From contig CABUBX010000023.1 in the NCBI GenBank assembly GCA_902489925.1, positions 1-21,056 on the forward strand: a DNA stretch of 21,056 bases, given 5' to 3'. Both the position numbers and the translations under genes were made by a program. This stretch comes from an uncultured Lachnospiraceae bacterium. GTDB lineage: Bacteria; Bacillota; Clostridia; Lachnospirales; Lachnospiraceae. This document shows positions 1 to 7,921 of the stretch, piece after piece; within the stretch, counting starts at the first letter, position 1, and each line of letters starts with the position of its first letter. The notes beneath the pieces are model-generated. The model did no database searches, was not told where the DNA came from, and saw only the letters and a list, made by a program, of their open reading frames with translations.

Positions 1-420
1 TCCATGGTCGGCTATAAGAACAATAAATACCTGTATTTTGGCCGTGTTTCGGCAATTACAGATGATATCGCAAATTTTGTGCCTGCAAGAATTGCGGGAT
101 TATTAATGATTGCTGCGGCCTTTTTGACAGGCTATGATGCAAAAGGCGCGGCAAAAGTATTTTTTAGGGACAGGAAGAAGCATCTGAGCCCAAACAGTGC
201 GCAGACAGAAAGTACCTGTGCAGGGGCATTGGGGCTGATGCTTGGAGGTACCCATAATTATTTCGGCAAAGCGGTTGTAAAACCGACGATTGGTGACAAC
301 CGTCACAAGCCTGTGCCGGAACATATTTTAAATACCCATGTACTTATGTATATGACAGCAATTTTATGTTTGTTTATTCTAAACATACTTTGCTTTGTCA
401 TAAATGGCATATTATATTAA
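1..420 (+). CDS. cbiB: CbiB, adenosylcobinamide-phosphate synthase, 3' part only
   Basis: This is the C-terminal part of CbiB (CobD in aerobic-pathway nomenclature), the membrane protein that attaches the aminopropanol arm to adenosylcobyric acid. The frame is open from base 1, so the gene starts upstream of the window and the first in-frame ATG at base 4 is internal. Family features are the stretch SMVGYKN at the left edge, a hydrophobic segment at about residues 30-45, TCAGALGLMLGGTHNYFG in the middle, the PTIGD motif, and a final hydrophobic helix ending in ILY. The gene lies directly upstream of the cobalamin riboswitch and the cobalt transporter, as expected in a B12 operon. I am confident of the family; the missing N-terminus cannot be judged. 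Confidence 0.93.
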   Translation, partial: SMVGYKNNKYLYFGRVSAITDDIANFVPARIAGLLMIAAAFLTGYDAKGAAKVFFRDRKKHLSPNSAQTESTCAGALGLMLGGTHNYFGKAVVKPTIGDNRHKPVPEHILNTHVLMYMTAILCLFILNILCFVINGILY

Positions 421-457
421 TGTGCTAGAGTAACTATTTACAGGGTCATAAGACTCG

Positions 458-608
458 GATACGGGTGTGCGCGCTGCGCATTAAAAGGAAAGCGGGTGAA
501 AATCCCGCACAGTCCCGCTGCTGTAACGGTGGATTCGGCAGTCTCATACCATTGGCGAAAGCTGAGAAGGGAGCTGCGGTGACCGAAGTCAGAAAGCCTG
601 CCTGTATC
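458..608 (+). promoter_or_regulatory. Cobalamin riboswitch (adenosylcobalamin type)
   Basis: Conserved elements appear in the expected order. The closing stem P1 pairs GATACGGG (458-465) with CCTGTATC (601-608), with one G-U pair. Next are AAAAGGAAAGCGGGTGAAA and the GCGGG/CCCGC hairpin, then the core ACAGTCCCGCTGCTGTAA, then the L5-like ACCATTGGCG followed by GAAAGCTGAGAAGG. The B12 box AGTCAGAAAGCCTGCC is at the 3' end. By the known behaviour of this class, ligand binding lowers expression of downstream genes, here cbiM onward. It sits between cbiB and cbiM with no terminator before it, so it probably controls the transporter and distal genes separately from upstream ones. Confidence 0.95.
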
Positions 609-612
609 TAAA

Positions 613-675
613 GTGCCGGAATATTTTCATATACCGGCATGCCATTGGCTTCCTACGAAGGATAGGAAAAGGAGG
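613..675 (+). promoter_or_regulatory. Riboswitch expression platform before cbiM
   Basis: A GC-rich hairpin pairs TGCCGG (614-619) with CCGGCA (634-639), but no T-run follows it, so it does not look like an intrinsic terminator. CCATTGGC (642-649) repeats the L5 octamer of the riboswitch (549-556). TTCCTA (650-655) can pair with TAGGAA (663-668), immediately before the Shine-Dalgarno AGGAGG (670-675). The lack of a terminator and the structures close to the ribosome binding site suggest translational control. The mechanism is inferred; only the pairings are seen. Confidence 0.55.
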
Positions 676-682
676 AAATTGT

Positions 683-1432
683 ATGAATTTCAAAAAAAAG
701 GCAGGGTACATCCCTGTACTTGCGGCAGTGCTCGCCCTTGCAGTGGCGCCGACTGCCAATGCCATGCATATCATGGAAGGTTTTTTGTCACCGACGTATT
801 GTATCGCATGGGGCGTCATTTCTATTCCGTTCATAGTTTTGGGGATTCGCTCGATTAAGCGTATCATCGAAAAGGACAGAAAGACAATAATGCTCATTGC
901 GATGTGTGCAGCCTACGCTTTTGTGCTGTCAGCGCTCAAGATTCCGTCAGTGACAGGAAGCTGTTCACATCCGACAGGTGTAGGCCTTGGGGCAATCTTT
1001 TTCGGCCCGCTGGCAACATCTGTTTTTGGCTTTATTGTACTTTTATTTCAGGCGATTTTGCTTGGACACGGCGGCGTGACAACATTGGGCGCCAATGTAT
1101 TTTCCATGGCAATTGTCGGCCCGTTTGTATCCTACGGGATTTATAAGCTTGTTAAAAAACTTGGCGGCAACCAGTATGTCGGTGTTTTTTTGGCGGCAGC
1201 TTTGGGCGATTTGGTAACTTACTGCGTGACTTCCATTGAGCTTGGTATAGCATATCCGGCGCCGGAAGGCGGCATTTTAACGGCAATTGGGGAGTTTTTA
1301 GGTATTTTTGCCGTGACTCAGATTCCGTTGGCGATTGCAGAAGGTATTGTGACCGTCCTTGTATTTAACTTAATTGCAAAATACGGACGCGAGGAAGCAA
1401 AGAGTCTCGATGTGTTTTACAGTAAGGGCTGA
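683..1432 (+). CDS. cbiM: CbiM, substrate-binding membrane component of the cobalt ECF transporter
   Basis: CbiM is the cobalt-recognising membrane subunit of the CbiMNQO energy-coupling factor importer. The 249-residue protein starts with a signal peptide (residues 1-27, ending PTANA). Cleavage there would expose Met28-His29 of the hallmark MHIMEGFLSP, the N-terminal metal-binding motif of CbiM/NikM proteins. SCSHPTGVGLGAIFFGP and GHGGVTTLGAN are further family signatures, and several hydrophobic helices follow. The ATG at 683 has AGGAGG seven bases upstream. The gene is first behind the cobalamin riboswitch, which supports cobalt over nickel as substrate. It is followed 14 bases later by cbiN. 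Confidence 0.96.
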   Translation: MNFKKKAGYIPVLAAVLALAVAPTANAMHIMEGFLSPTYCIAWGVISIPFIVLGIRSIKRIIEKDRKTIMLIAMCAAYAFVLSALKIPSVTGSCSHPTGVGLGAIFFGPLATSVFGFIVLLFQAILLGHGGVTTLGANVFSMAIVGPFVSYGIYKLVKKLGGNQYVGVFLAAALGDLVTYCVTSIELGIAYPAPEGGILTAIGEFLGIFAVTQIPLAIAEGIVTVLVFNLIAKYGREEAKSLDVFYSKG

Positions 1433-1446
1433 GAGGAGGGCGCACT

Positions 1447-1758
1447 ATGAAGAAAAGTACAATTGCAGTTTTATTGGTTGTTTTAGTTTTGATTGTTGCG
1501 GTTCCGATGATTACGCTCGGAAGAAGCGCTGAATTTGGCGGCGCTGACGGGCAGGCAGAGGAATTGATTACGGAAATGAATCCTGATTATGAACCGTGGT
1601 TTACACCACTGATGGAGAGAATTTTCCCGGAGGGACTTCCGGGTGAGCTTGAAAGCTTATTCTTCTGTCTGCAGGCAGCCTTAGGTTCCGGTGTCATCTG
1701 TTACAGTATCGGCTATATGGTGGCACGTTCAAAATTTAAGAAGGAAGATGTCACCTAA
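1447..1758 (+). CDS. cbiN: CbiN, accessory subunit of the cobalt ECF transporter
   Basis: A 103-residue protein with a hydrophobic N-terminal helix (about residues 5-24), a soluble loop containing GADGQAEELI and NPDYEPWF, and a second hydrophobic helix near residues 72-92. This is the two-helix layout and usual length of CbiN, which interacts with CbiM and is needed for cobalt uptake. GAGGAGG lies just before the ATG. Its stop codon (TAA, 1756-1758) directly abuts the ATG of cbiQ, so translation of the two is probably coupled. A CbiN, rather than NikN or NikL, fits cobalt specificity. Confidence 0.95.
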   Translation: MKKSTIAVLLVVLVLIVAVPMITLGRSAEFGGADGQAEELITEMNPDYEPWFTPLMERIFPEGLPGELESLFFCLQAALGSGVICYSIGYMVARSKFKKEDVT

Positions 1759-2535
1759 ATGAGTTCTATTGATAAATATGCGTATTTGTCAAAACTTAAT
1801 CATGTGAGCCCGGCACTGAAGTGTTTTGCGGCAGTATTTTCCATGACCGTATGCCTTGGATTTGACCATTGGATTTTTTCAGTCCTTATATGGCTTTGTA
1901 TGAGTTTCATGACGGTCTATAAAGGCGGGCTTTCGGCCCGCCGCTACGGAAAGCTGCTTTGTATACCGCTGACATTTTTAATTATAGGAGTTTTGACAAT
2001 TATTATAAATATAACAAGCCAACCGTCTGATTTTGTGTCTGTGCCGGTATTTTCCAAATATTTGTCCATAAGCAGGCAGGGGCTGTTTGAGGGAATGTCC
2101 ATTGTTTTAAAGGCATTTGCTTCAGTCTCCTGTCTCTATTTTTTATCACTGTCCACCCCGATTTTTGAGATTGTGGGTGTCATCAATCGGCTGCACTGTC
2201 CGAAGATTATGACAGAGCTGATGCTTTTAATTTACCGTTTTATCTTTATTTTAACCGATACGGCACATCTGATGATGATTTCGGCAGATTCCAGACTCGG
2301 TTATATGACAAAGAAAAACTGGCTTCATACGACAGGTCTTATTGCAGGCAGTTTGTTTTTAAAGGCTTTTAAAAAGTCATCGGATATGTATAACGCCATG
2401 GAAGCAAGATGCTATGACGGCACGCTTGATTTTCTTTCGCGGGAGAAGAAGATGACAAAAAAGCAGTATGGGATAATCATACTTTATGCGGCGATAGTTT
2501 TGACGACAGGGATTATTTTAAAGATAAAAGGATAA
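1759..2535 (+). CDS. cbiQ: CbiQ, transmembrane coupling (T) component of the cobalt ECF transporter
   Basis: CbiQ is the T component that links the CbiO ATPase to CbiM. The 258-residue protein has several hydrophobic segments (about 22-40, 65-85, 115-135, 150-170 and 233-255). The cytoplasmic coupling motif EARCYDG sits near residue 213, matching the Ala-Arg motif that contacts the ATPase in T components. The opening SKLNHVSPALKCFAAVFSM is typical of the CbiQ family. It starts directly at the cbiN stop and is separated from cbiO by one base, so the genes are translationally linked. Confidence 0.94.
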   Translation: MSSIDKYAYLSKLNHVSPALKCFAAVFSMTVCLGFDHWIFSVLIWLCMSFMTVYKGGLSARRYGKLLCIPLTFLIIGVLTIIINITSQPSDFVSVPVFSKYLSISRQGLFEGMSIVLKAFASVSCLYFLSLSTPIFEIVGVINRLHCPKIMTELMLLIYRFIFILTDTAHLMMISADSRLGYMTKKNWLHTTGLIAGSLFLKAFKKSSDMYNAMEARCYDGTLDFLSREKKMTKKQYGIIILYAAIVLTTGIILKIKG

Positions 2536-2536
2536 A

Positions 2537-3379
2537 ATGATGAGAGAATTAATGAAAATCGAAAAGGTTGATTTTTCCTATCCGGATGGGAAGCAGGCTC
2601 TGACGGATATTAACCTTACAATTTACGGCGGTGAAAAGCTGGCGGTTATGGGCGCCAACGGTGCCGGAAAGTCAACACTTTTTTTAAATATGAACGGTAT
2701 TTTGCGTCCTTCGGCAGGGAAAATCTATTTTGACGGGACGCCGGTTGCTTATGACCGTAAAGGGTTAATCCGGCTTAGAAAAAAGGTTGGTATTGTATTT
2801 CAGGACCCGGATAATCAGATATTTGCTTCAACAGTGCTTGGAGAGATTTCTTTTGGGCTTTTGAATTTGGGGCTTTCAAAGGCGGAGGTGCTTAAAAAAG
2901 TTGAACAGACAGCGGCTTATCTGAATATTTCCGATTTGCTTGATAAGCCGCCGCATTACTTGAGCGGCGGGCAAAAAAAGCTTGTCAGCATCGCAGATGT
3001 TCTTGTGATGGAACCGGACATCATTATTTTTGATGAGCCGACAGCGGCATTAGACCCGCAAAATACAAAGAAGTTTGAAGCGATTTTAAGTAGTATGACA
3101 AGTCAGGGGAAAACGGTGATTTTGTCCAGCCATGATGTTGATTTTGCCTGTGAGTGGGCAGATAGGGTTGCGGTTTTTTCAGGCAGCCGCATGGAGGCCT
3201 GTGATGTACCTGAGAAGATATTTGACGATGCGTGCCTCCTGAAAAAAGCAAGTCTTAAAAAACCAGCGGTGATGATGCTTTTTGAAAAGTTAAAGGCGCG
3301 CGGATTATTTGATGAGAAAGTAAGATGCCCGAAAAGCTTGGCAGATTTGGGCAAAATGATAGATAGGGATGGGATTTGA
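2537..3379 (+). CDS. cbiO: CbiO, ATPase of the cobalt ECF transporter
   Basis: CbiO powers cobalt import by ATP hydrolysis on the cytoplasmic face. All ABC signatures are visible in the 280-residue protein: Walker A GANGAGKST (39-47), Q-loop FQDPDNQIF (Q89), signature LSGGQ (142-146), Walker B IIIFDEP (162-168) and the switch His in SSHDVDFA. QDPDNQIFASTV is typical of ECF ATPases. A second ATG follows the first directly and AAAAGGA lies upstream (2526-2532), so the start could be 2537 or 2540. Its 3' end overlaps the longest reading of cobD by 11 bases. A single CbiO suggests a homodimer, as in other CbiMNQO systems. Confidence 0.95.
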   Translation: MMRELMKIEKVDFSYPDGKQALTDINLTIYGGEKLAVMGANGAGKSTLFLNMNGILRPSAGKIYFDGTPVAYDRKGLIRLRKKVGIVFQDPDNQIFASTVLGEISFGLLNLGLSKAEVLKKVEQTAAYLNISDLLDKPPHYLSGGQKKLVSIADVLVMEPDIIIFDEPTAALDPQNTKKFEAILSSMTSQGKTVILSSHDVDFACEWADRVAVFSGSRMEACDVPEKIFDDACLLKKASLKKPAVMMLFEKLKARGLFDEKVRCPKSLADLGKMIDRDGI

Positions 3380-4460
3380 TATGCTGCATGGCGGAGATAT
3401 ATATGGAACTGGCGAAAAGCTTGGCATTGCCTGTGATGAAGTGATTGATTTTTCAGCGAATATAAGTCCTTTGGGTATGCCCTCGGCGGTGCGGCAGGCG
3501 GTTATTGATGAATTGGATGCAGCCGAGCATTATCCGGATGTTTATCACCGAAGACTTCAAAGAGCTATCGGTGAGAAGATCTCAAAATTATCTGTGACGC
3601 CGGATATGATATTATGCGGAAGCGGTGCGGCAGATATTATTTACAGATTTGTATATGCGCTAAAACCAAGGCGGGCGCTAGTCATTCATCCGACATTTGT
3701 AGAGTATGAGGCGGCCATGGCCTGTGTCGGCACGGAGATTGTAAGTTACCGTTTAAATCATGAGAATTTTTCGATTAGAGAAGATATTCTGAATGTCATG
3801 ACAGAGGGGATAGATGTTGTTTTTGTCTGCAATCCCAATAATCCGACAGGGGTGCTTACAACCCGGGGTCTGCTTCTTAAAATGGCCCGTCGGGCAAAGG
3901 CAATCGGCGCCCGTATGGTTGTGGATGAGTGTTTTTTGGATTTTGTCAGCGACAGTGAAGCGTATACAATGCTGCCGTATCTGAAAGATTTCGAAAATGT
4001 CCTTGTGCTACGTTCGTTTACAAAGATGTTTGCGATGCCGGGTTTAAGACTTGGCTACGGCGTATGCTCAGATACGGATTTTCTAAAGAAAACAGCACAA
4101 TTCGGACAATCTTGGTCTGTGAGTACAACCGCAGAAGCCGCAGGGCTTTCGGCACTTAAAGAAAACGATTATGAAAAGGCAGTCATTGCCTATGTTGATA
4201 AGGAGAGGACATGGCTTTACGGACAGCTTGAACGTCTTGGTATCAGCTATATAAAAAGCTGTGCCAATTATATATTAATTCATGTACCGATGGTCGGTAA
4301 CCTTTATGACAAGCTGCTTAAACACAAGATTATGATACGGCAGTGTAAAAATTATGTCAACTTGGATGAAAGCTACTATAGAATTGCTGTCAATGACCAT
4401 GATAAGAATGAGAGGCTCATTTCGGCATTGGAAAAAATAATCAAAGGAGATTTGGTATGA
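3369..4460 (+). CDS. cobD: Threonine-phosphate decarboxylase, PLP-dependent
   Basis: CobD of the anaerobic pathway makes (R)-1-amino-2-propanol O-2-phosphate from L-threonine phosphate, the linker that CbiB attaches to cobyric acid. The 363-residue protein is a fold-type I PLP enzyme. It shows HGGDIY near the N-terminus, DFSANISPLGMP (28-39), NPNNPTG (155-161), DECFLDF (186-192) and the PLP-lysine motif SFTKMFAMPGLRLGY with Lys219. A histidinol-phosphate aminotransferase is the main alternative, but HGGDIY and the position between cbiO and cbiP favour CobD. The ATG at 3381, just past the cbiO stop, is an equally good start. The 3' end overlaps the next gene by four bases (ATGA). Confidence 0.92.
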   Translation: MGFDMLHGGDIYGTGEKLGIACDEVIDFSANISPLGMPSAVRQAVIDELDAAEHYPDVYHRRLQRAIGEKISKLSVTPDMILCGSGAADIIYRFVYALKPRRALVIHPTFVEYEAAMACVGTEIVSYRLNHENFSIREDILNVMTEGIDVVFVCNPNNPTGVLTTRGLLLKMARRAKAIGARMVVDECFLDFVSDSEAYTMLPYLKDFENVLVLRSFTKMFAMPGLRLGYGVCSDTDFLKKTAQFGQSWSVSTTAEAAGLSALKENDYEKAVIAYVDKERTWLYGQLERLGISYIKSCANYILIHVPMVGNLYDKLLKHKIMIRQCKNYVNLDESYYRIAVNDHDKNERLISALEKIIKGDLV

Positions 4461-5212
4461 AACTGATTTCATGGAATGTCAACGGACTGCGAGCAGTGAT
4501 GGGCAAAGGCTTTGCAGATATTTTTAAGAATTTTGATGCAGATGTTGTCTGCCTTCAGGAAACAAAGCTTCAGGCGGGGCAAATCGATATTGATTTTGAG
4601 GGTTACGAGCAATTTTGGAATTATGCCGAGAAAAAAGGCTATTCGGGAACAGCGGTATTTACAAGAATACCGCCGCTGAAGGTGACTTACGGTCTTGGCA
4701 TCGAGGCTCATGATAAAGAAGGGCGTGTAATTACGCTTGAATTTGAGGACTTTTATCTTGTGAATGTTTACACACCAAATTCAAAGGACGGCCTTGCGCG
4801 AATTGATTACCGCATGGTGTGGGAGGATGATTTCCACGCGTACTTAAAGGGCTTAGAAGCCGAAAAGCCGGTTGTTGTCTGTGGTGATTTGAATGTAGCC
4901 AATGAAGAAATTGATTTGAAAAATCCTAAGACAAATCGTAAAAATGCAGGATTTTCAGATAGGGAAAGAGAAAAAATAAAGGCGCTCTTGGCAGATGGCT
5001 TTGTGGATACTTTCAGATATTTTTATCCGGATAAGGAAGGCGCTTATTCGTGGTGGTCTTACAGATTTAATGCGCGAAATAATAATGCCGGATGGCGCAT
5101 AGATTATTTTATTGTATCGGAGAGCTTAAAACCCCGTCTTAGAAGTGCCGGGATTTTAAATGAAATTTATGGCTCAGACCATTGCCCGGTGCTGCTTGAA
5201 ATGGATGACTGA
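4457..5212 (+). CDS. Exodeoxyribonuclease III (AP endonuclease, Xth/ExoA family)
   Basis: A base-excision-repair nuclease of the endonuclease/exonuclease/phosphatase fold that cleaves abasic sites and trims 3' ends. The 251-residue length is normal. Catalytic motifs are complete: WNVNGLR with Asn7, LQETK with the metal-binding Glu35, VNVYTPN with Tyr105, GDLNVA with Asp144 and Asn146, WRIDYF, and SDHCP with the Asp241-His242 pair. It starts inside the cobD stop (ATGA overlap) and is followed 18 bases later by cbiP, so it is co-transcribed with the B12 genes. No known step of cobalamin synthesis needs it. Assignment to the ExoA/XthA subfamily is firm; the choice of gene name is not. Confidence 0.95.
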   Translation: MKLISWNVNGLRAVMGKGFADIFKNFDADVVCLQETKLQAGQIDIDFEGYEQFWNYAEKKGYSGTAVFTRIPPLKVTYGLGIEAHDKEGRVITLEFEDFYLVNVYTPNSKDGLARIDYRMVWEDDFHAYLKGLEAEKPVVVCGDLNVANEEIDLKNPKTNRKNAGFSDREREKIKALLADGFVDTFRYFYPDKEGAYSWWSYRFNARNNNAGWRIDYFIVSESLKPRLRSAGILNEIYGSDHCPVLLEMDD

Positions 5213-5230
5213 CAGAATGGAGGCGACAGT

Positions 5231-6730
5231 ATGGCTGCAAAGGCGATTATGATTCAGGGAACGATGTCTAATTCGGGAAAAAGCTTTATTACAGCCGGTT
5301 TGTGCAGGGTGTTTAAACAGGACGGCTACAAGGTGGCACCGTTTAAATCTCAGAATATGGCGCTTAATTCATATATTACAAAGGACAGGCTTGAAATCGG
5401 ACGGGCGCAGGCGATGCAGGCGGAGGCTGCCGGAATTGAGCCTTCGGTCGAGATGAATCCGATTCTTTTAAAGCCGACAAGCAATGTAGGTTCGCAGGTG
5501 ATTGTAAACGGCGAGGTCTACGGGAATATGAAGGCAATGGACTATTATAAATGTAAGCAGCAGCTTATTCCCGAGGTGATGAAGGCTTATCATAAGCTTG
5601 AAAAAGAAAATGATATTATTGTCATTGAGGGGGCGGGAAGTCCCGCAGAGATTAATCTGAGAGATAACGATATCGTCAATATGGGACTTGCAAAGCTCGT
5701 AAAAGCACCGGTGCTGCTGGCTGGGGATATTGACAGGGGCGGTGTGTTTGCGTCGCTTTACGGCACAATAAAGCTGCTTGAGGAAGACGAACAGGCAATG
5801 ATTAAAGGATTGATTATCAATAAGTTCAGAGGTGATGTAAATATCCTTGAGCCGGGGCTTCGCATGATTGAAGAAAAAACAAATGTTCCGGTTGTCGGCG
5901 TCGTGCCGATGCGCTATATTGATATTGATGATGAGGACAGCCTTTCAGAGCGGCTTTGCCATGAGAAGGCGGATGCCTTGATTGATATTGCGGTGATTTA
6001 TGTACCGCATATTTCCAATTTTACGGATTTTTATGCCTTTGAGCGCATGCCGGGGGTTTCGCTCAGGTATGTCCGCCGTGCATCAGACCTCGGACAGCCG
6101 GATATGATTATTTTGCCGGGAACAAAAAATACAATGGATGATTTGATGTGGCTTCGTGAATCCGGACTTGAGGCGCTTATTTTGAGAGCTAATGAAAATA
6201 AGACGCCGATTATCGGTATATGCGGCGGTTTTCAGTTGCTTGGTGAACAGCTTATTGATTCGGAGGGGGTTGAACGCGGCGGTCAGATGCGGGGCATGGG
6301 GCTTTTAAATACAAAAACCGTGTTTGTAGGAGAGAAGACGAGAACGCAAATCCGTGGAAAAGTCACTGAGGGCTTCGGCGATTTTGAAAAGCTTCGCGGC
6401 ATGGACGTATCGGGCTATGAGATTCATATGGGATTGACAGAAAATCTCGGTGGCTGCCGTCCTTGTATTGTCCTTGAGGATGGCCGGACAGATGCCCTGC
6501 TTAGTGGTGACGGCACAGTGTTTGGTTCATATCTTCACGGTATTTTTGATTCTGACGGTGTTACCGAGGCTGTTATTACAAAGCTGTGTGAGAAAAAGGG
6601 CATTACTTTGGAAACAGCAGCTTTTGATTTAAAAGCTTACAAAGAAGAACAATATAACCTGCTGGCGGATTTGATTCGTTCATCACTCGACATGGAAAAG
6701 GTTTATGATATTTTAAATAAAGGTATTTAA
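5231..6730 (+). CDS. cbiP: Cobyric acid synthase (glutamine-hydrolysing)
   Basis: CbiP (CobQ) amidates four carboxyl groups (b, d, e, g) of adenosylcobyrinic acid a,c-diamide using ATP and glutamine. The N-terminal dethiobiotin-synthetase-like ATPase half shows GTMSNSGKS (10-18), FKSQNMALNSY (38-48) and GDIDRGGVFASLYGT (165-179). The C-terminal class I glutamine amidotransferase half has LPGTKNTMDDL, the nucleophile Cys331 in GICGGFQLLGE and the catalytic His436 in SYLHGIFD. At 499 residues it is full length with all key residues. GGAGG lies shortly before the ATG. It is 12 bases upstream of the adenosyltransferase gene. Confidence 0.97.
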   Translation: MAAKAIMIQGTMSNSGKSFITAGLCRVFKQDGYKVAPFKSQNMALNSYITKDRLEIGRAQAMQAEAAGIEPSVEMNPILLKPTSNVGSQVIVNGEVYGNMKAMDYYKCKQQLIPEVMKAYHKLEKENDIIVIEGAGSPAEINLRDNDIVNMGLAKLVKAPVLLAGDIDRGGVFASLYGTIKLLEEDEQAMIKGLIINKFRGDVNILEPGLRMIEEKTNVPVVGVVPMRYIDIDDEDSLSERLCHEKADALIDIAVIYVPHISNFTDFYAFERMPGVSLRYVRRASDLGQPDMIILPGTKNTMDDLMWLRESGLEALILRANENKTPIIGICGGFQLLGEQLIDSEGVERGGQMRGMGLLNTKTVFVGEKTRTQIRGKVTEGFGDFEKLRGMDVSGYEIHMGLTENLGGCRPCIVLEDGRTDALLSGDGTVFGSYLHGIFDSDGVTEAVITKLCEKKGITLETAAFDLKAYKEEQYNLLADLIRSSLDMEKVYDILNKGI

Positions 6731-6742
6731 GGAGGTATTTTT

Positions 6743-7270
6743 ATGAAAAAGGGTTTAATTCATATTTATCACGGAGACGGCAAAGGAAAAACAACATGCG
6801 GTATGGGACTTTGTGTGCGTGCAGCCGGCGCCGGAAATAAAGTTTTAATTTATCAATTTTTAAAGAACAGTAAATCCAGCGAGCGCAATATTCTTGAAAA
6901 TATTCCGAATATTACACTGATGGAAGGCAAGGAGGATGCCAAGTTTACCTTTAATATGACCGATGAAGAAAAGGAAGCCAATAAGATTTATTACGGCAAT
7001 GTATTTAAGGAGATATGCAGGGAAGCCGTTGAGGGAGATTATGATGTCCTCTTTATGGATGAAGTGCTTCACGTGATTAATCAGAAGATGCTTGATGAGG
7101 ACGCGGTGCTTGATTTCCTTAAAAATAAACCGGAGAAGCTGGAGGTTATTATGAACGGCTATTATCCGAGTGACAGGATGCGCGAAGCGGCGGATTATAT
7201 TTCCCATATTCAAAAGGAAAAGCATCCGTTTGATAAAGGCATCCCGGCAAGAGTCGGAATTGAAAAGTAG
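6743..7270 (+). CDS. cobO: Cob(I)yrinic acid a,c-diamide adenosyltransferase, CobO/BtuR family
   Basis: This enzyme transfers the 5'-deoxyadenosyl group from ATP to Co(I) corrinoids, giving the substrate for CbiP. The family-specific P-loop GDGKGKTT is at residues 11-18, followed by GMGLCVRAAGAG and the family motif VLIYQFLKNSKSSE; MDEVLHVI forms the Walker B-like strand. At 175 residues it fits the CobA/CobO/BtuR class rather than PduO or EutT. The ATG at 6743 has AAGGAGG upstream. It sits between cbiP and cbiC, 15 bases from the latter. The alternative symbols btuR and cobA refer to the same family. Confidence 0.94.
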   Translation: MKKGLIHIYHGDGKGKTTCGMGLCVRAAGAGNKVLIYQFLKNSKSSERNILENIPNITLMEGKEDAKFTFNMTDEEKEANKIYYGNVFKEICREAVEGDYDVLFMDEVLHVINQKMLDEDAVLDFLKNKPEKLEVIMNGYYPSDRMREAADYISHIQKEKHPFDKGIPARVGIEK

Positions 7271-7285
7271 TTAGGAGAAAAAAAT

Positions 7286-7915
7286 ATGCTTGATGAGATA
7301 GAGTATGTAAAGCCGGCAGATATTGAAAAGCGCAGTATGGAAATTATTACATCAGAGCTTTTGGGAAGGACGTTTCCCGAGCCTGAGTTTTCTATTGTGA
7401 AGCGGTGTATCCATACATCTGCGGACTTTGATTATGCCGATAATTTGTATTTTTCCGAAAACAGTGCTAAAATAGCCATTGAAGCATTAAAACGGGGTGC
7501 TTCGATTGTCACAGATACAAGGATGGCTTATTCGGGCATTAATAAACGACGCCTTGAAAAGCTTGGAGGAAAGGTCTATTGCTTTATGGACGATGACGAA
7601 GTCGCAAAGGAAGCGGCCTGCCGTAGTGTAACAAGGGCCTCGGTTTGTATGGAAAGAGGGGCAGCCCTGCCCGGTGAAGTAATTTTTGCCGTAGGCAATG
7701 CGCCGACAGCACTGATTCGCTTATACGAATTGATTCAGGAAAAAAAGGTTAGGCCGGCGCTGATTATCGGTGTGCCGGTCGGATTTGTCAATGTTGTGGA
7801 ATCAAAAGAGCTGGTGATGAAGACCGATATTCCGTGTATTGTAGCCAGAGGAAGAAAAGGCGGAAGCAACATTGCGGCAACGATATGCAATGCATTAATT
7901 TATGCATGTGATTAG
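7286..7915 (+). CDS. cbiC: Cobalt-precorrin-8 methylmutase
   Basis: CbiC moves the methyl group from C-11 to C-12 of cobalt-precorrin-8, giving cobyrinic acid. The 209-residue protein carries His43 in the CIHTSAD motif, equivalent to the catalytic histidine of the CobH/CbiC family. Other signatures are VTDTRMAYSGINK (ligand contact region), FAVGNAPTAL and IGVPVGFVNVVESK, with RGRKGGSN near the C-terminus. Length is normal. AGGAG precedes the ATG. It is followed six bases later by the HD-domain gene. No other ring-modifying enzymes of the pathway are in the window, so they must be encoded elsewhere or upstream. Confidence 0.96.
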   Translation: MLDEIEYVKPADIEKRSMEIITSELLGRTFPEPEFSIVKRCIHTSADFDYADNLYFSENSAKIAIEALKRGASIVTDTRMAYSGINKRRLEKLGGKVYCFMDDDEVAKEAACRSVTRASVCMERGAALPGEVIFAVGNAPTALIRLYELIQEKKVRPALIIGVPVGFVNVVESKELVMKTDIPCIVARGRKGGSNIAATICNALIYACD

Positions 7916-7921
7916 GAGGAA

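Noticed and set aside
614..639. GC hairpin after the riboswitch as an intrinsic terminator
   Set aside because: No T-run follows the stem, so transcription termination is not supported; listed as part of a translational platform instead.
6860..7225. 121-codon minus-strand open frame opposite the adenosyltransferase gene
   Set aside because: It is fully antisense to cobO, has no ribosome site and resembles no protein family.
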